This document shows, piece after piece, positions 16,400 to 24,946 of a stretch of 64,000 nt of DNA. The position numbers were made by a program, and so were the translations under genes. Source of the DNA: Verrucomicrobiota bacterium (GTDB lineage: Bacteria > Verrucomicrobiota > Verrucomicrobiia > Limisphaerales > JAEYXS01); contig JAEYXS010000110.1 in assembly GCA_023431185.1 (NCBI GenBank), forward strand, positions 1 through 64,000. The letters run 5' to 3'. The notes under the pieces are model-generated. The model was not told the DNA's origin, searched no databases, and saw only the letters and a program-made list of their open reading frames with translations. Numbering within the stretch: position 1 is the first letter of the stretch; the number at the start of each line of letters is the position of its first letter.

Positions 16400-16843
16400 A
16401 TGCCCTACGAATTCAAAGCGGTCCGCCGGGTGGAGTTCTCCGAGACGGATATGGCGGGGATCGTCCACTACTCGAATTTTTTCCGCTACATGGAGACGGC
16501 GGAGCACGCCTTCTTCCGTTCGTTGGGCTTCTCCATCGTCACCCATCAGGTGGACCCGCCGGTGGGCTGGCCGCGGGTGCATGCCTCCTGTGATTACAAG
16601 CAGCCGCTGCGCTTCGAGGATGAGGTGGAGATCCACATGCTGGTCGCTGAGAAGCGTTCCAAGTCCCTGAGCTATATCTTCAAATTCCGCAAACTGAACT
16701 CACCGCATCCCGCCGAGATTGCGCGTGGCAAACTTACCGTGGTTTGTGTGATGCGCGATGAGCACGGCAAGATGGGGGCCACGAACATACCCGCGAACAT
16801 TGCCGACCTGATCGAAGTGGCCCCGCCGGAATTGCTGGGCTGA
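16400..16843 (+). CDS. Acyl-CoA thioesterase, 4-hydroxybenzoyl-CoA thioesterase (hot-dog) family
   Basis: The 147-residue protein matches the YbgC/4HBT hot-dog family: the signature FSETDMAGIVHYSNFFRYME includes the catalytic-position Asp near residue 17, followed by RVHASCDYKQPLRFEDEVEI. It would hydrolyse short or aromatic acyl-CoA thioesters in the cytoplasm. The gene starts 12 bases after the glycosyltransferase stop. The physiological substrate is not indicated by the context. Confidence 0.88.
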   Translation: MPYEFKAVRRVEFSETDMAGIVHYSNFFRYMETAEHAFFRSLGFSIVTHQVDPPVGWPRVHASCDYKQPLRFEDEVEIHMLVAEKRSKSLSYIFKFRKLNSPHPAEIARGKLTVVCVMRDEHGKMGATNIPANIADLIEVAPPELLG

Positions 16844-16854
16844 GGACCGGTATG

Positions 16855-16890
16855 CAAAAAGCGTGAGCACATCCTAAAACATGCTCACGC
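16855..16890 (-). terminator. Rho-independent terminator closing the minus-strand operon
   Basis: GCGTGAGCA (16861-16869) pairs with TGCTCACGC (16882-16890) around a 12-nt loop. On the minus strand the stem is followed by a T5 tract (AAAAA at 16856-16860 on the plus strand). It lies 13 bases after the end of the gene at 16904 and marks the end of the run starting at 23364. Confidence 0.85.
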
Positions 16891-16903
16891 CTCAGTTCAA
16901 AAG

Positions 16904-17989
16904 TTACTTCTTCTTCGCCTTCGTAGCGGAGGAACTCAAATCCATCTGGCAGCTTTGGTCATGGCCCACTGCTTGCCCGACTTTGTCCACCGGATGCGTG
17001 TAGAGATAGCGCCAGACCGGCTCATGGATGTATTTGCCCGCAGCATTCTTCACCGCCGAACCGCCGGGAGTCACTGCTCCATGCGCCTTGTTCGCGTCAT
17101 TCTTCACATCCGCCGCTGTGATGAGCCGACGTGAATTTCCATAAGGTACCGGCACCTTGTCCACATCCACGATGGGTCCGAACTTCTGCAGGCCGATAAG
17201 TTCCCAAGAACGGCAATAATGGTCACCCGTCCAGCCGCCATCGAGAACATGACTGAAGCCGAAGTAGCGGTTCTCCGGCGTGGCCGAGGGCAAACCCTGC
17301 CAGGTTTCGAGCTGGTCACGCGGCCCGCAGAGCATCACCACTCGGTCCACCTTAACATGCTTGGCGAAACGCGCAGCCGAGGTCGCCCCGTGCGAACTGC
17401 CCGAGATGATGACGCGATCCCAACGTAACCCCTTCTTGTCTTCGCTGATGAAATAATCCCAGCCACCCTGCGGGTTCTGCTTCGTGAGCCAGGTCACGAA
17501 CTGGAACGCCCGCTCCATCATACCGTCCGGCTTGGGAATATTAACCAACGGGCTGAAATCTTCCCCCGTCGTCGCTTCGAGGCGGATCTTGCCGAGCAAT
17601 TGCCCGTCATCACCCGGTGACATGTTGCCGAACTTGCCGAACCAGCCGTTCGCATAATGCACCTGGATGGCATGCAGCCCGTAGCTGTTCAACCGGTCAA
17701 AGAGCTGCCCGTTATGCCCCATGAGCCAGATCACGAGCTTGCCCTGCGGCTTCACGCGCGTATCCACGGAAGCCTTCTCCGTATCCGCCGGCTTGCCGTC
17801 CTTCTCGAACAAGAAGCTGATGTCCGGGTGCGCCTTCGCCCGTGGATCGATCTGGCTGGCGCGCGCGGTGAAGTCATAACGTTTCGGCGTGGGATCTTTG
17901 AAAACAAGCGGAGCATCCGCAGCGGAGACCTGACTGGCCAAAGCGCCAGCAAGCGCAAAACATAACGCAGAGAGACGGGCGAATTTCAT
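16904..17989 (-). CDS. Secreted BPSS1187-like alpha/beta hydrolase
   Basis: The 361-residue protein has a signal peptide ending near QVSAADA and an alpha/beta-hydrolase core. The nucleophile elbow is GSSHGA; LVIWLMGHNGQ marks an early strand, and MLCGPRDQLETWQG and DGGWTGDHYC may supply the acid and histidine region. It resembles the family annotated as BPSS1187, of unknown substrate. The start at 17989 is chosen over 18049 because it gives a clean signal peptide. It is the last gene of the minus-strand run, followed by a terminator, and ends in a lysine-rich tail. Confidence 0.72.
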   Translation of the reverse strand: MKFARLSALCFALAGALASQVSAADAPLVFKDPTPKRYDFTARASQIDPRAKAHPDISFLFEKDGKPADTEKASVDTRVKPQGKLVIWLMGHNGQLFDRLNSYGLHAIQVHYANGWFGKFGNMSPGDDGQLLGKIRLEATTGEDFSPLVNIPKPDGMMERAFQFVTWLTKQNPQGGWDYFISEDKKGLRWDRVIISGSSHGATSAARFAKHVKVDRVVMLCGPRDQLETWQGLPSATPENRYFGFSHVLDGGWTGDHYCRSWELIGLQKFGPIVDVDKVPVPYGNSRRLITAADVKNDANKAHGAVTPGGSAVKNAAGKYIHEPVWRYLYTHPVDKVGQAVGHDQSCQMDLSSSATKAKKK

Positions 17990-18070
17990 ATTGGCCGAAA
18001 GGTTACAACATGAGGGTTCGATGAAAACCAGAAAAATAGACTGATCCACGAGGTGATGCTCCCGCTGGCC

Positions 18071-18661
18071 TTACTGCTTCGGCAGCCACTGAATCGCATC
18101 CGCGATCACATACTTCCCATCCGTCCCTTCATTCGAGATGCGCACCCACCCATTTGTCCCCGCTTTGAACCGGAACGTCCCCAGCGTCGTGAACAGCTTG
18201 TCGTGCTCGGAAGGCGTCTGCTCGTTCACGCGGATCAGTTTCTCCCCATCAGCATGATGGATGGTCACCGGCGCATTTGTCGCGCGGCGGATGTTGTAGC
18301 AATGCGCTAATCGCACTTCATAGAGCCCGTCCTGCGGCAGATTCGGTGTGAACGTCACTGACTTCGCCCCTTTGCCTTCTTTTTGGTCGTGCAGGTAGCC
18401 CAAGCCCACATACGGCGGCGTGTGCGTGGAGTATTGCCATTTGCCGACGAGGGTCGCGCTCGTGTCATCCACCACGATGCCCGGCAAGCTCGCTGGATCC
18501 GCGACGATGAAAGGCACCAGCGCCGGATTATCCACCTCGCCCGGTGGATGCGTGTTCGGCACCGCTTCCGGATGGGGTTTCAATTTGCTCACGATAGGCG
18601 CGGCTGCGCCCAGAAGCAGGATGCACAAGGCCGCAAAGGTCGTGAGTTTGACTTGCTTCAT
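18071..18661 (-). CDS. Exported protein with golvesin C-terminal-like domain
   Basis: The 196-residue protein has an N-terminal hydrophobic signal or anchor (about residues 8-25). Its beta-rich domain opens with IVVDDTSATLVGKWQYST and contains LPQDGLYEVRLAHC and a final YVIADAIQWLP, the layout of the golvesin/Xly-type carbohydrate-binding-like domain often attached to enzymes of PVC bacteria. Here it stands alone. It starts 3 bases after the stop of the gene at 18665, so the two are almost certainly cotranscribed. A role in glycan binding is inferred only from the family. Confidence 0.72.
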   Translation of the reverse strand: MKQVKLTTFAALCILLLGAAAPIVSKLKPHPEAVPNTHPPGEVDNPALVPFIVADPASLPGIVVDDTSATLVGKWQYSTHTPPYVGLGYLHDQKEGKGAKSVTFTPNLPQDGLYEVRLAHCYNIRRATNAPVTIHHADGEKLIRVNEQTPSEHDKLFTTLGTFRFKAGTNGWVRISNEGTDGKYVIADAIQWLPKQ

Positions 18662-18664
18662 AAG

Positions 18665-19309
18665 TCACTTCTTCGGCTCGGTCGCCGCCACTTCACGGGT
18701 CAGTCCCGCGGGCAATTCCTTCAGCCGCTCCAGGTTCGTGATCTCGTGATAGAACCACGGTTTGCCGGTGGATTTCTTATACAGCACCGTCTTGGCGGCG
18801 TACTTCACACCATCGTGTTCCTTCCATTCGCTGAAGCGATAGATGTCCCCGCGCCAGTCCAACCGCACCAACCGGTTCAACTCCTTGTCGAAGTAAAGGT
18901 CCATGCCCGGATTGATCGTGTAGCTCAGGCGTAGGCCGTAGAGCATTTGCCCACCGTCCGTCAGGTCCGGGATGACGTCCACCTTGGTCTTCGGGTCCGT
19001 GAACGCTACCAATGTCCACGCCCACACATCGAACTTCGCCGGTTCCCCCGTGCGATCTTTTTGGCCGAGCCACCAGTAACCGGGCGCATCCAACACTGAC
19101 TCGCGGGTGCCGGGCTTGCCCCCCGGCGGCACCGGATCAGCTCCAGAATGATACTGCTCCTTCATTCGAAAGAGCCGTAGCAATTTGTCTTCCCCGCCTG
19201 CTGCGGCGATGATCTTTGCCACCAAAGGCTTGGCCTCCGGTGAACTCTGGCCATGGCTGTTGCATGCCAATGTGAGTAATAACAAGCCAAGTAGAGCGGG
19301 TAGTTTCAT
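18665..19309 (-). CDS. Secreted protein of unknown function
   Basis: The 214-residue product has a signal sequence with a Cys in a lipobox-like position (LLLLTLACNSHG), so it may be a lipoprotein. The mature part starts with PLVAKIIAAAGGEDKLLRLFRMKEQY, reminiscent of the helical start of outer-membrane lipoprotein-sorting-like proteins. It continues as a beta-rich region (YWWLGQKDRTG, FDKELNRLVRLDWRGDIYRFSEWKEHDG). No precise family was recognised. It sits between an esterase and the golvesin-domain gene in the same run. Confidence 0.65.
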   Translation of the reverse strand: MKLPALLGLLLLTLACNSHGQSSPEAKPLVAKIIAAAGGEDKLLRLFRMKEQYHSGADPVPPGGKPGTRESVLDAPGYWWLGQKDRTGEPAKFDVWAWTLVAFTDPKTKVDVIPDLTDGGQMLYGLRLSYTINPGMDLYFDKELNRLVRLDWRGDIYRFSEWKEHDGVKYAAKTVLYKKSTGKPWFYHEITNLERLKELPAGLTREVAATEPKK

Positions 19310-19348
19310 AGGATATTGGATGTCCGTCGTGGTTCGGGATTTACCGGA

Positions 19349-20344
19349 TCACTTCTTCGCCGCTTTCAGCTTGCTGATCAGATATTCATGGATCTGCGGA
19401 TTCTTCACTTCGGGCGCATTGGGATAAACCAGTTCGCACTCCACCTTTACTTCGCGCAGGCGCTCTTGCAGTTTCACCCCGAAGTTCGCGGTGTGCGTCG
19501 GGTCTTTCTGTTCCTGACCAAGGGCAGGCGGTGCATTGTAGTATAGATAGATCGGCGGGTCATCGGAAGTCACCAGCGCATAAGGCGAATACTCGGCGAT
19601 CAACGGTAAAATCTTTTCGCGATTCGCCAGAAACTCGTCGAACTGCGAGAGCTTCTTCTCCTTGTCACCCGAGAAACCGAACGCATGTCCGCCGTAACGG
19701 CTGTTCGGCGTCCACTCCTTCATCTGCTTCGGGTCGAGCGTGGTTTGCGCACCGTTCACCGCCGCGCACCAGAGCCGCGTGGATTCCCGGGCGATCGGGT
19801 CGCTGCTGTTCTTGTCTGCCAGATCATCATGAAAGGCCAGCCACAGACTGGAGCAAGCTCCCGCCGAGCCGCCCGAGGCACCGATGCGTTCCTTGTCGAT
19901 GTTCCACTCCTTCGCCTTGCTGCGCACGAATTGCAAGGCGCGTGCGGCATCGTGCAAGGGCGCCTTCACCGGCGGCACCACATCCTTCGCCTGCGAAGTG
20001 TAGCGGTAATTGATCGAGACCACCGAGATGCCCGCCGCGAGATACTTCTCCAACTGGGTGACGCGGGACTTGTCCCCCGCCTGCCAGCCGCCGCCGTGGA
20101 TGAAGAAGAGCAGGGGAGTCGGCTTGTCGGATTCCGCCTTCCAGAAATCCAGCACATTACGCTCATGCGGTCCGTAGGCGACATTCGCTTGTGTCGGCGT
20201 AGGGAGGACGGGTGCTTTGGCAGCCGCCTTGACTGAAGCTTTGGCTTTGGGTTCGGCCTTGGCTTTCTTGGCGGCATCGTCCGCATAAGTTTGGCCACCT
20301 AGAAACAATACGGAAGTCAGCAGTGCAATGGCGCGGGTGTTCAT
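19349..20344 (-). CDS. Secreted alpha/beta hydrolase (esterase/lipase, BD-FAE-like)
   Basis: The 331-residue protein has a signal peptide, a low-complexity Lys/Ala linker (about residues 25-50) and an esterase domain. The oxyanion-hole motif HGGGWQAGDKS and nucleophile elbow GASGGSAG are clear; the C-terminal Asp and His are less certain. Family members remove acyl or feruloyl groups from polysaccharides or small esters. It lies just downstream of the PVC dehydrogenase, consistent with joint action on an extracellular substrate. Confidence 0.85.
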   Translation of the reverse strand: MNTRAIALLTSVLFLGGQTYADDAAKKAKAEPKAKASVKAAAKAPVLPTPTQANVAYGPHERNVLDFWKAESDKPTPLLFFIHGGGWQAGDKSRVTQLEKYLAAGISVVSINYRYTSQAKDVVPPVKAPLHDAARALQFVRSKAKEWNIDKERIGASGGSAGACSSLWLAFHDDLADKNSSDPIARESTRLWCAAVNGAQTTLDPKQMKEWTPNSRYGGHAFGFSGDKEKKLSQFDEFLANREKILPLIAEYSPYALVTSDDPPIYLYYNAPPALGQEQKDPTHTANFGVKLQERLREVKVECELVYPNAPEVKNPQIHEYLISKLKAAKK

Positions 20345-20358
20345 GCCCCTAAGCTAAA

Positions 20359-20394
20359 CAGAGTTTCCCGCCCATGTGAAGGCAGGAAACTCTG
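20359..20394. other. 10-bp inverted repeat within the minus-strand operon
   Basis: CAGAGTTTCC (20359-20368) pairs with GGAAACTCTG (20385-20394) around a 16-nt loop, between the dehydrogenase and esterase genes. There is no T tract on either side, so it is not a typical terminator. A processing or mRNA-stability element is possible. Confidence 0.4.
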
Positions 20395-20427
20395 TGGCTG
20401 TCCGTGCTGTGATTGTTATCTAATCTT

Positions 20428-23364
20428 CTACTTCAACGTCTGCAAGTAAGCCTGGATGTCCGCCAGCTCCTGCGCATTGAAGATATCACCCATCGGCGGC
20501 ATCGGCGAGAGCCCGAGATTCTCATAGCCCGGTGCCAGCACGGCGCTGGGTTCCAACAGGCTTTGCTTGATGTAGGCGGCGTCTTTTTTGGAGGCGATTC
20601 CATCCAGTGCCGGTCCGACCGTGCTGCCTTCGCCTTTCAAGGCATGGCAGAGAACGCAGGCGGCGGCGTGCTTGTGGAAGATCTCCTCGCCCCGTTTCAC
20701 ATCACCAGCGACGAGCTTGGTCTCCTCCTCGAGAGGCAATAACTCGCAGAGCTTCACATCATCGAACCAGCCATCGCCACCAGCGGCCACGAAGAGGATG
20801 TTGATGCTCGCGCGCGACCGGTCCCGACTGTTGAAAACGGCTTCCACTTCCGTCCAATCCGCTTCTCGTGCAGTCATCTTGTCCGTCTCGGTGCGGCCGA
20901 TGTGGTCATTCAGGCTCACCTTGCCGCCGCGCAGGGCGTGCGTCTTGATGTAGGCGCTGAGGCGATACTGCGTGTTCGGTTTCAGATCCACATCGGCGTA
21001 GAAGCTGGTATCGACCACTTGATTGTTCTTGCCGCGTCCGATCACGCGCATGGCAGATTCACCGCTACGGGCTTTGCCTTCCTCCTTCACCAGTGCCCAC
21101 TCAGCTTCACTCGACCGATCTCCTCGCATATAATCGCGGCGCTTCCAGCCGACGGGAAAGCCATCCGTTCCTACCTCTTCAAAACCCGGATTAGGCAGCA
21201 GGTTCGGCCCTTCACGATGAATCTCAGCATTGTGTTTCTTGGCCACCAGCCGCACGGCGTCGTTCAGCCATTCATCTGAGCGGAGGCTGGTGTTCTTGGC
21301 GAGACTGCCGGCCACAGTCTGGATGTTCTTGCTGGGCGTAAATTCCGCGAGCTTAACAAGGGCCGCGAGCTTGGTGATAGGGTTCGGATCGCTCACGACG
21401 CCGGCGCTGAAGAAAATCTTCTGGGCGCGTTCGTCATTGCCCAAGGCCCGCGTCGCATTGCGGCGGACAGTCGTGTCCTTGTGCAGCAAAGCGGCCTGAT
21501 GCGTGGCATCGTCGAGCTGGCCCAAGCCATGCAAACTCCAGAGCGAATGGATGGCGGCGCGCACATTGCTGTTCGTGATCGCCTGCTTCAGGGCGGGGAT
21601 GGCATCCGTGCGATTGCCTTCCACGATCAGGCGCTGGGCGGTGAGGCACCAGAGCGGATTATCATGGCCCAAGGCGCTCACGAGTTGGGCTGTGCTTGCA
21701 CCCTTCAGCGAAGTGAGCGTGGGCTTGGTCGCCTTTTCCCACACTACCCGGTAGATGCGGCCACGGGCGTGATCGCGCAACGGGTTTTCATGTGCGCCGC
21801 CGACACCGGTCTTGGCGGCATAACCGCCGCGCTCATAGCTCGGCGTGGGGTTGTGCTGGATGATGTAGTTCTGCCAGTCAGCGAACCACACCGCACCATC
21901 TGGACCCACTTCGGCGAATACCGGGGACATCCATTCATCCGTGCTGGCCACCAGATTGAAGCCATCCTTCGCCACATAGCCTGCGCCTTCCGGTTGCACA
22001 TCCATGAGCGAGATCGTCTTCATGGTCGGCTCACAGACCATCGCCATGCCTTGCACACGTGCGGGCATATTGCCGGAGTAGATGAAAGCGCTGCCCGCGG
22101 CGGCCGTGTAACCGCCGAACACATCCACTTGGCGGAAGTTCGGCGTGATGGTGTGCACCTTGTCCTCCACATTGATGCGTTTGGCGGACATCACCTTCAC
22201 GCCACGCGGCACGACGCTTGCCGGAATGCCGCCGTAGAAGATGGGCGCATTGTTCGCCGTGCCGCCGAACTGGTCACCGAACTCATTGGCGCTGTGGCCC
22301 CAGGAGTTGTTCGAGAACTGATGGAGGAATTCGAGCCCTGACCCATCACGCTTGAAGCGGAAAGTGCCTTGCGCGAAACGCACATCCTGCCCGTTCACTT
22401 TGCCGTTGTAACCAGAGTAGCCGACGCAGCCATAGATCCAGTTATCATAGCCCCAGTGCAGGTTGTTCGCTTGAGCGTGCGTGTCACCGATGCCCCAACC
22501 GGTCATGATCTCCTCACGCACATCCGCCTTATCATCGCCATTGGTATCTTTCAGGAACAGCATGCGCGGTGGTTGCGAGACGATCACGCCGCCATTCACG
22601 AAGACCAGGCTCGTCGGGATGTTTAGCTTGTCGGCGAAGATAGTGAACTTGTCCGCTTTGCCATCACCATTGGTGTCCTCGCAGATCTTGATGGAGTCAT
22701 TGCCCTCTCCGGTGGGGCGTACATCGTGCGGGTAATCGCGTGTCTCACAGACCCACAGACGGCCGCGTTCATCCCAGGCAAAGGCGATGGGCTTGGCGAT
22801 GTCTGGCTCAGCAGCGAAGAGTTCCAGGCGCATGTCGGCGGGGACTTGTGTGCGCTCGACGCTGCCCTTCACGGTCATGGGGTGTTGGAAGGTAAGCGGG
22901 GTAGGGCGCCGCTCATAGTTCGCCACCGTGGGGCTGGGCTCGCGCACTTCGGGTTCGCGCTGGTTCAGGAATTTCTCCCACTCAGCGCGGCGGGTATCAC
23001 CAGCGGCATTCAGGAGTTTGGTCCGGACGCCGCCGATGAATTCCGGGTCGCTCCACTTGGCGGCCTCGCCCGGGAAATCCACCACCACCGTGCGCTTGAT
23101 CGGAAAATCTTTTAGCGCGGGAAAATCGTTCCGCATGGGATCGAAGAGCACCACGTCGAACTTCGCGACGTAGGCGGGCGTGACGGCTTTCGGGTCGCTG
23201 ATGTAGTCGAACCAGATGGCATCACGGCCGAGTTCGCGCATCAGCACATGGGCGTGCTTGGTGGAATCTGTGCCCTCTTTGCCGAGGTGCAGGACGCGGA
23301 TGGGACCGGCTTCGGAGCGGAACAAGGCACACGCTGCGACCAAGATTGTCAGTAATTTCTTCAT
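20428..23364 (-). CDS. PVC-type membrane-bound dehydrogenase with c-type haem domain and CBM-like insertion
   Basis: The 978-residue secreted protein is a mosaic. A signal peptide is followed by an N-terminal ThuA-like domain (about 20-145, starting RVLHLGKEGTDSTKHAH). Next comes the beta-propeller dehydrogenase domain of PVC bacteria (about 170-540, with FAWDERGRLWVCETRDYP, DTNGDGKADKFT and GVIVSQPPRMLFLKDTNGD), then HEAT-like repeats (about 555-705) and a carbohydrate-binding-like module beginning NLLPNPGFEEVG (about 720-870). A class I cytochrome c domain closes it, with CVLCH at 903-907 and a candidate Met ligand in SPMPPMGD. It probably oxidises sugars or polyols in the periplasm. It heads the minus-strand run ending at 16904. 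Confidence 0.88.
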   Translation of the reverse strand: MKKLLTILVAACALFRSEAGPIRVLHLGKEGTDSTKHAHVLMRELGRDAIWFDYISDPKAVTPAYVAKFDVVLFDPMRNDFPALKDFPIKRTVVVDFPGEAAKWSDPEFIGGVRTKLLNAAGDTRRAEWEKFLNQREPEVREPSPTVANYERRPTPLTFQHPMTVKGSVERTQVPADMRLELFAAEPDIAKPIAFAWDERGRLWVCETRDYPHDVRPTGEGNDSIKICEDTNGDGKADKFTIFADKLNIPTSLVFVNGGVIVSQPPRMLFLKDTNGDDKADVREEIMTGWGIGDTHAQANNLHWGYDNWIYGCVGYSGYNGKVNGQDVRFAQGTFRFKRDGSGLEFLHQFSNNSWGHSANEFGDQFGGTANNAPIFYGGIPASVVPRGVKVMSAKRINVEDKVHTITPNFRQVDVFGGYTAAAGSAFIYSGNMPARVQGMAMVCEPTMKTISLMDVQPEGAGYVAKDGFNLVASTDEWMSPVFAEVGPDGAVWFADWQNYIIQHNPTPSYERGGYAAKTGVGGAHENPLRDHARGRIYRVVWEKATKPTLTSLKGASTAQLVSALGHDNPLWCLTAQRLIVEGNRTDAIPALKQAITNSNVRAAIHSLWSLHGLGQLDDATHQAALLHKDTTVRRNATRALGNDERAQKIFFSAGVVSDPNPITKLAALVKLAEFTPSKNIQTVAGSLAKNTSLRSDEWLNDAVRLVAKKHNAEIHREGPNLLPNPGFEEVGTDGFPVGWKRRDYMRGDRSSEAEWALVKEEGKARSGESAMRVIGRGKNNQVVDTSFYADVDLKPNTQYRLSAYIKTHALRGGKVSLNDHIGRTETDKMTAREADWTEVEAVFNSRDRSRASINILFVAAGGDGWFDDVKLCELLPLEEETKLVAGDVKRGEEIFHKHAAACVLCHALKGEGSTVGPALDGIASKKDAAYIKQSLLEPSAVLAPGYENLGLSPMPPMGDIFNAQELADIQAYLQTLK

Positions 23365-23757
23365 CTGGAATTGGCACTACCCTAGGGGCGGTGTACAGGC
23401 GGTGCCATGCAGGGAATCCACCATAAACTATGGTTTCTCCACGCAATTTAGCGGTCTGAAAGGAGGATTTTACTGAGGGGGATGTGGATAGTGAGCAGGT
23501 GAAACAGGTGGAAACGAGGCGGGACTTGTCTGGCCGGGCTGAATCCCGCACGCTCCCGGCGCAAATCGAAGCCATGAAGTTATCGTCGCTATTTTCCAGC
23601 GCTCAGGCAAAGGCCCCTTTATCGCTGGGTTTGAAGGATAAAAGAGGTGGAGTTCCGTCAGGGACGACAGATTCACGGTGATCCAACCTAAATGGACAGG
23701 TGGATTGTGTTGGGGTATGTTCAGTAGTAGACCACCAGCTGAAAGGGGAATTGCATT
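23365..23757. other. Intergenic region with weak hairpins, no gene recognised
   Basis: These 393 bases lie between divergent genes and should hold both promoters, but no convincing promoter pair was identified. Seen are ACCATA-aac-TATGGT near 23421-23435, two mutually exclusive stems (GCGGGA/TCCCGC at 23519-23549 and GCCGGG/CCCGGC at 23533-23560) and CGTC-agg-GACG at 23656-23666, all suggestive of degraded REP-like sequence. Short open frames here are not convincing. Confidence 0.3.
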
Positions 23758-23979
23758 ATGAAAAAACTGTTCACGTTATCCAATAGTGCGGAGGCCGGGT
23801 TGATCAAGAGCCGGCTGGAGGAGGCAGGCATCGCGTGCGAGATGCGCAATGAATTCGTGGCGCAAGTGGCACCCGGCATGGCGTTCGATCCGGAGGTGTG
23901 GGTGGTGGAGGATGCGCAGTATGACGAGGCCAAGGCCCTACTGGCTGAGTGGGGCGAGCCATACGTGCCGCAGGAGTAA
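23758..23979 (+). CDS. DUF2007-family putative signal-transducing protein
   Basis: The 73-residue protein opens MKKLFTLSNSAEAGLIKSRLEEAGI and contains VWVVEDAQYDEAKALLAEW, a close fit to the short DUF2007 domain (ferredoxin-like fold, probably a regulatory or adaptor module). There is no signal peptide or membrane segment. A GGGG run 8-12 bases upstream of the ATG may act as ribosome binding site. A zinc-ribbon protein follows 71 bases later on the same strand. Confidence 0.85.
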   Translation: MKKLFTLSNSAEAGLIKSRLEEAGIACEMRNEFVAQVAPGMAFDPEVWVVEDAQYDEAKALLAEWGEPYVPQE

Positions 23980-24050
23980 ACCGGATAAACCACGGAATAC
24001 ACAGAATACGCGGAAGGGGAATTTCAGTCGGTGAAAGGAGAGTTGGCTAT

Positions 24051-24314
24051 ATGGATTTGAAATGCAGGAACTGCGGGTCGGAGAAGATGATTCCGGGAGT
24101 TCAAATGCTCGACCAAGGGCAGCACTCAGACGGGACGTTGAAAGCTCATGTGGGGTTTGAAGATCCGGATGCCGTGATTTTCCGGGGAGCCGTTTATGCG
24201 CGGTTGAAAGCCAATATCTGTGGTGAATGCGGCTATACGGAACTCTTTGCGGATGATCCCGCCGAATTGTACGCCGCCTACCTGAGGTGGAAGCTGCACA
24301 ACCTGAGAGCATAG
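24051..24314 (+). CDS. Small zinc-ribbon protein
   Basis: The 87-residue protein has two CxxC pairs, CRNCGS near the N-terminus and CGECGY in the second half, the expected ligands of one zinc ribbon. Between them lies a segment with GTLKAHVGFEDPDAVIFRG. Similar small proteins occur widely as nucleic-acid-binding or uncharacterised zinc ribbons. ATG 24051 is chosen because GAAAGGAG at 24033-24040 gives a good ribosome binding site; the frame upstream has no similarity. Function unknown. Confidence 0.75.
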   Translation: MDLKCRNCGSEKMIPGVQMLDQGQHSDGTLKAHVGFEDPDAVIFRGAVYARLKANICGECGYTELFADDPAELYAAYLRWKLHNLRA

Positions 24315-24343
24315 TCAGCGGGAATCATAGAGGGAGCAATTAC

Positions 24344-24700
24344 ATGCTCACAAAATCCATCAAGATGGACAGACGGTTGCTGGGAACCTGGCAATCTGAC
24401 AAGGCAATGACGCTCAAGGAATTGCGTTATCGTTCTGATATGACGCCCTAGCAGCGTAATTTTTTCCCGCAGTCTGTTCGGGTATCTGTGCGTCAAACAT
24501 GGCCGGGGATACATCCGGGGTGTGTTGAAAGATTTCCGCTACGTTGGACCCTAAGTAGTGCTCGCTAGTGATGAGACTTCCGGGGCTATTGCAAGCTGAC
24601 GGAGACTTGGGACATCCGGCATATTCCTTTTCACGGGAAGCGCCATTTCTGGATTTCCTCTGGTTTGAGCCGGGAGTGATTCAAGTGGCTGACGGATTAG
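24344..24700 (+). pseudogene. Decayed small gene (LLGTWQSD-type protein of about 115 residues)
   Basis: An ATG at 24344, preceded by AGGGAG, opens a frame beginning MLTKSIKMDRRLLGTWQSD that ends at TAG 24449-24451. Protein-like sequence continues in two other frames: FGYLCVKHGRGYIRG and VLKDFRYVGP from about 24477, then VVLASDETSGAIAS after a stop, then WDIRHIPFHGKRHFWISSG from about 24609. Together these resemble the layout of small bacterial proteins with an N-terminal LLGTW-SD motif and a C-terminal I-HI-F-G-HFWI motif. At least two frameshifts and three stops separate the pieces. No single intact frame survives. Confidence 0.55.
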
Positions 24701-24758
24701 GAATACGGAGTGGGTTTCATCGGCAAGTAGGTGACAGAGATTTTTTCAAATATTTTTC

Positions 24759-24783
24759 CAGTATGACAGCGGATGTCATACTG
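24759..24783. other. Perfect 10-bp stem-loop upstream of hom
   Basis: CAGTATGACA-gcgga-TGTCATACTG forms a perfect 10-bp stem with a 5-nt loop, preceded by an AT-rich tract (TTTTTTCAAATATTTTT). It lies 98 bases upstream of the first possible hom start. There is no T tract after it, so an operator, leader structure or repeat remnant is more likely than a terminator. Confidence 0.45.
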
Positions 24784-24946
24784 AGGGTGGTAAAAGGGAA
24801 TTAAGAATGAAGAATGGCGAAGGAAGAAATGTGGCGGGAAGGGAAAACGCCCAACGTCCAACTTTCAGAGGAGGGAGGAAATGTTAAAAAACGGCGATAA
24901 AAAGGGATTGTCGAGGGGGGAGGGTGTCGGCACTCTCGGCGGTCCT

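Noticed and set aside
24568..24804. A 78-codon plus-strand frame between the zinc-ribbon and hom genes
   Set aside because: It runs in a different phase from the decayed-gene pieces at its start and crosses the 10-bp stem-loop at its end; composition is not protein-like.
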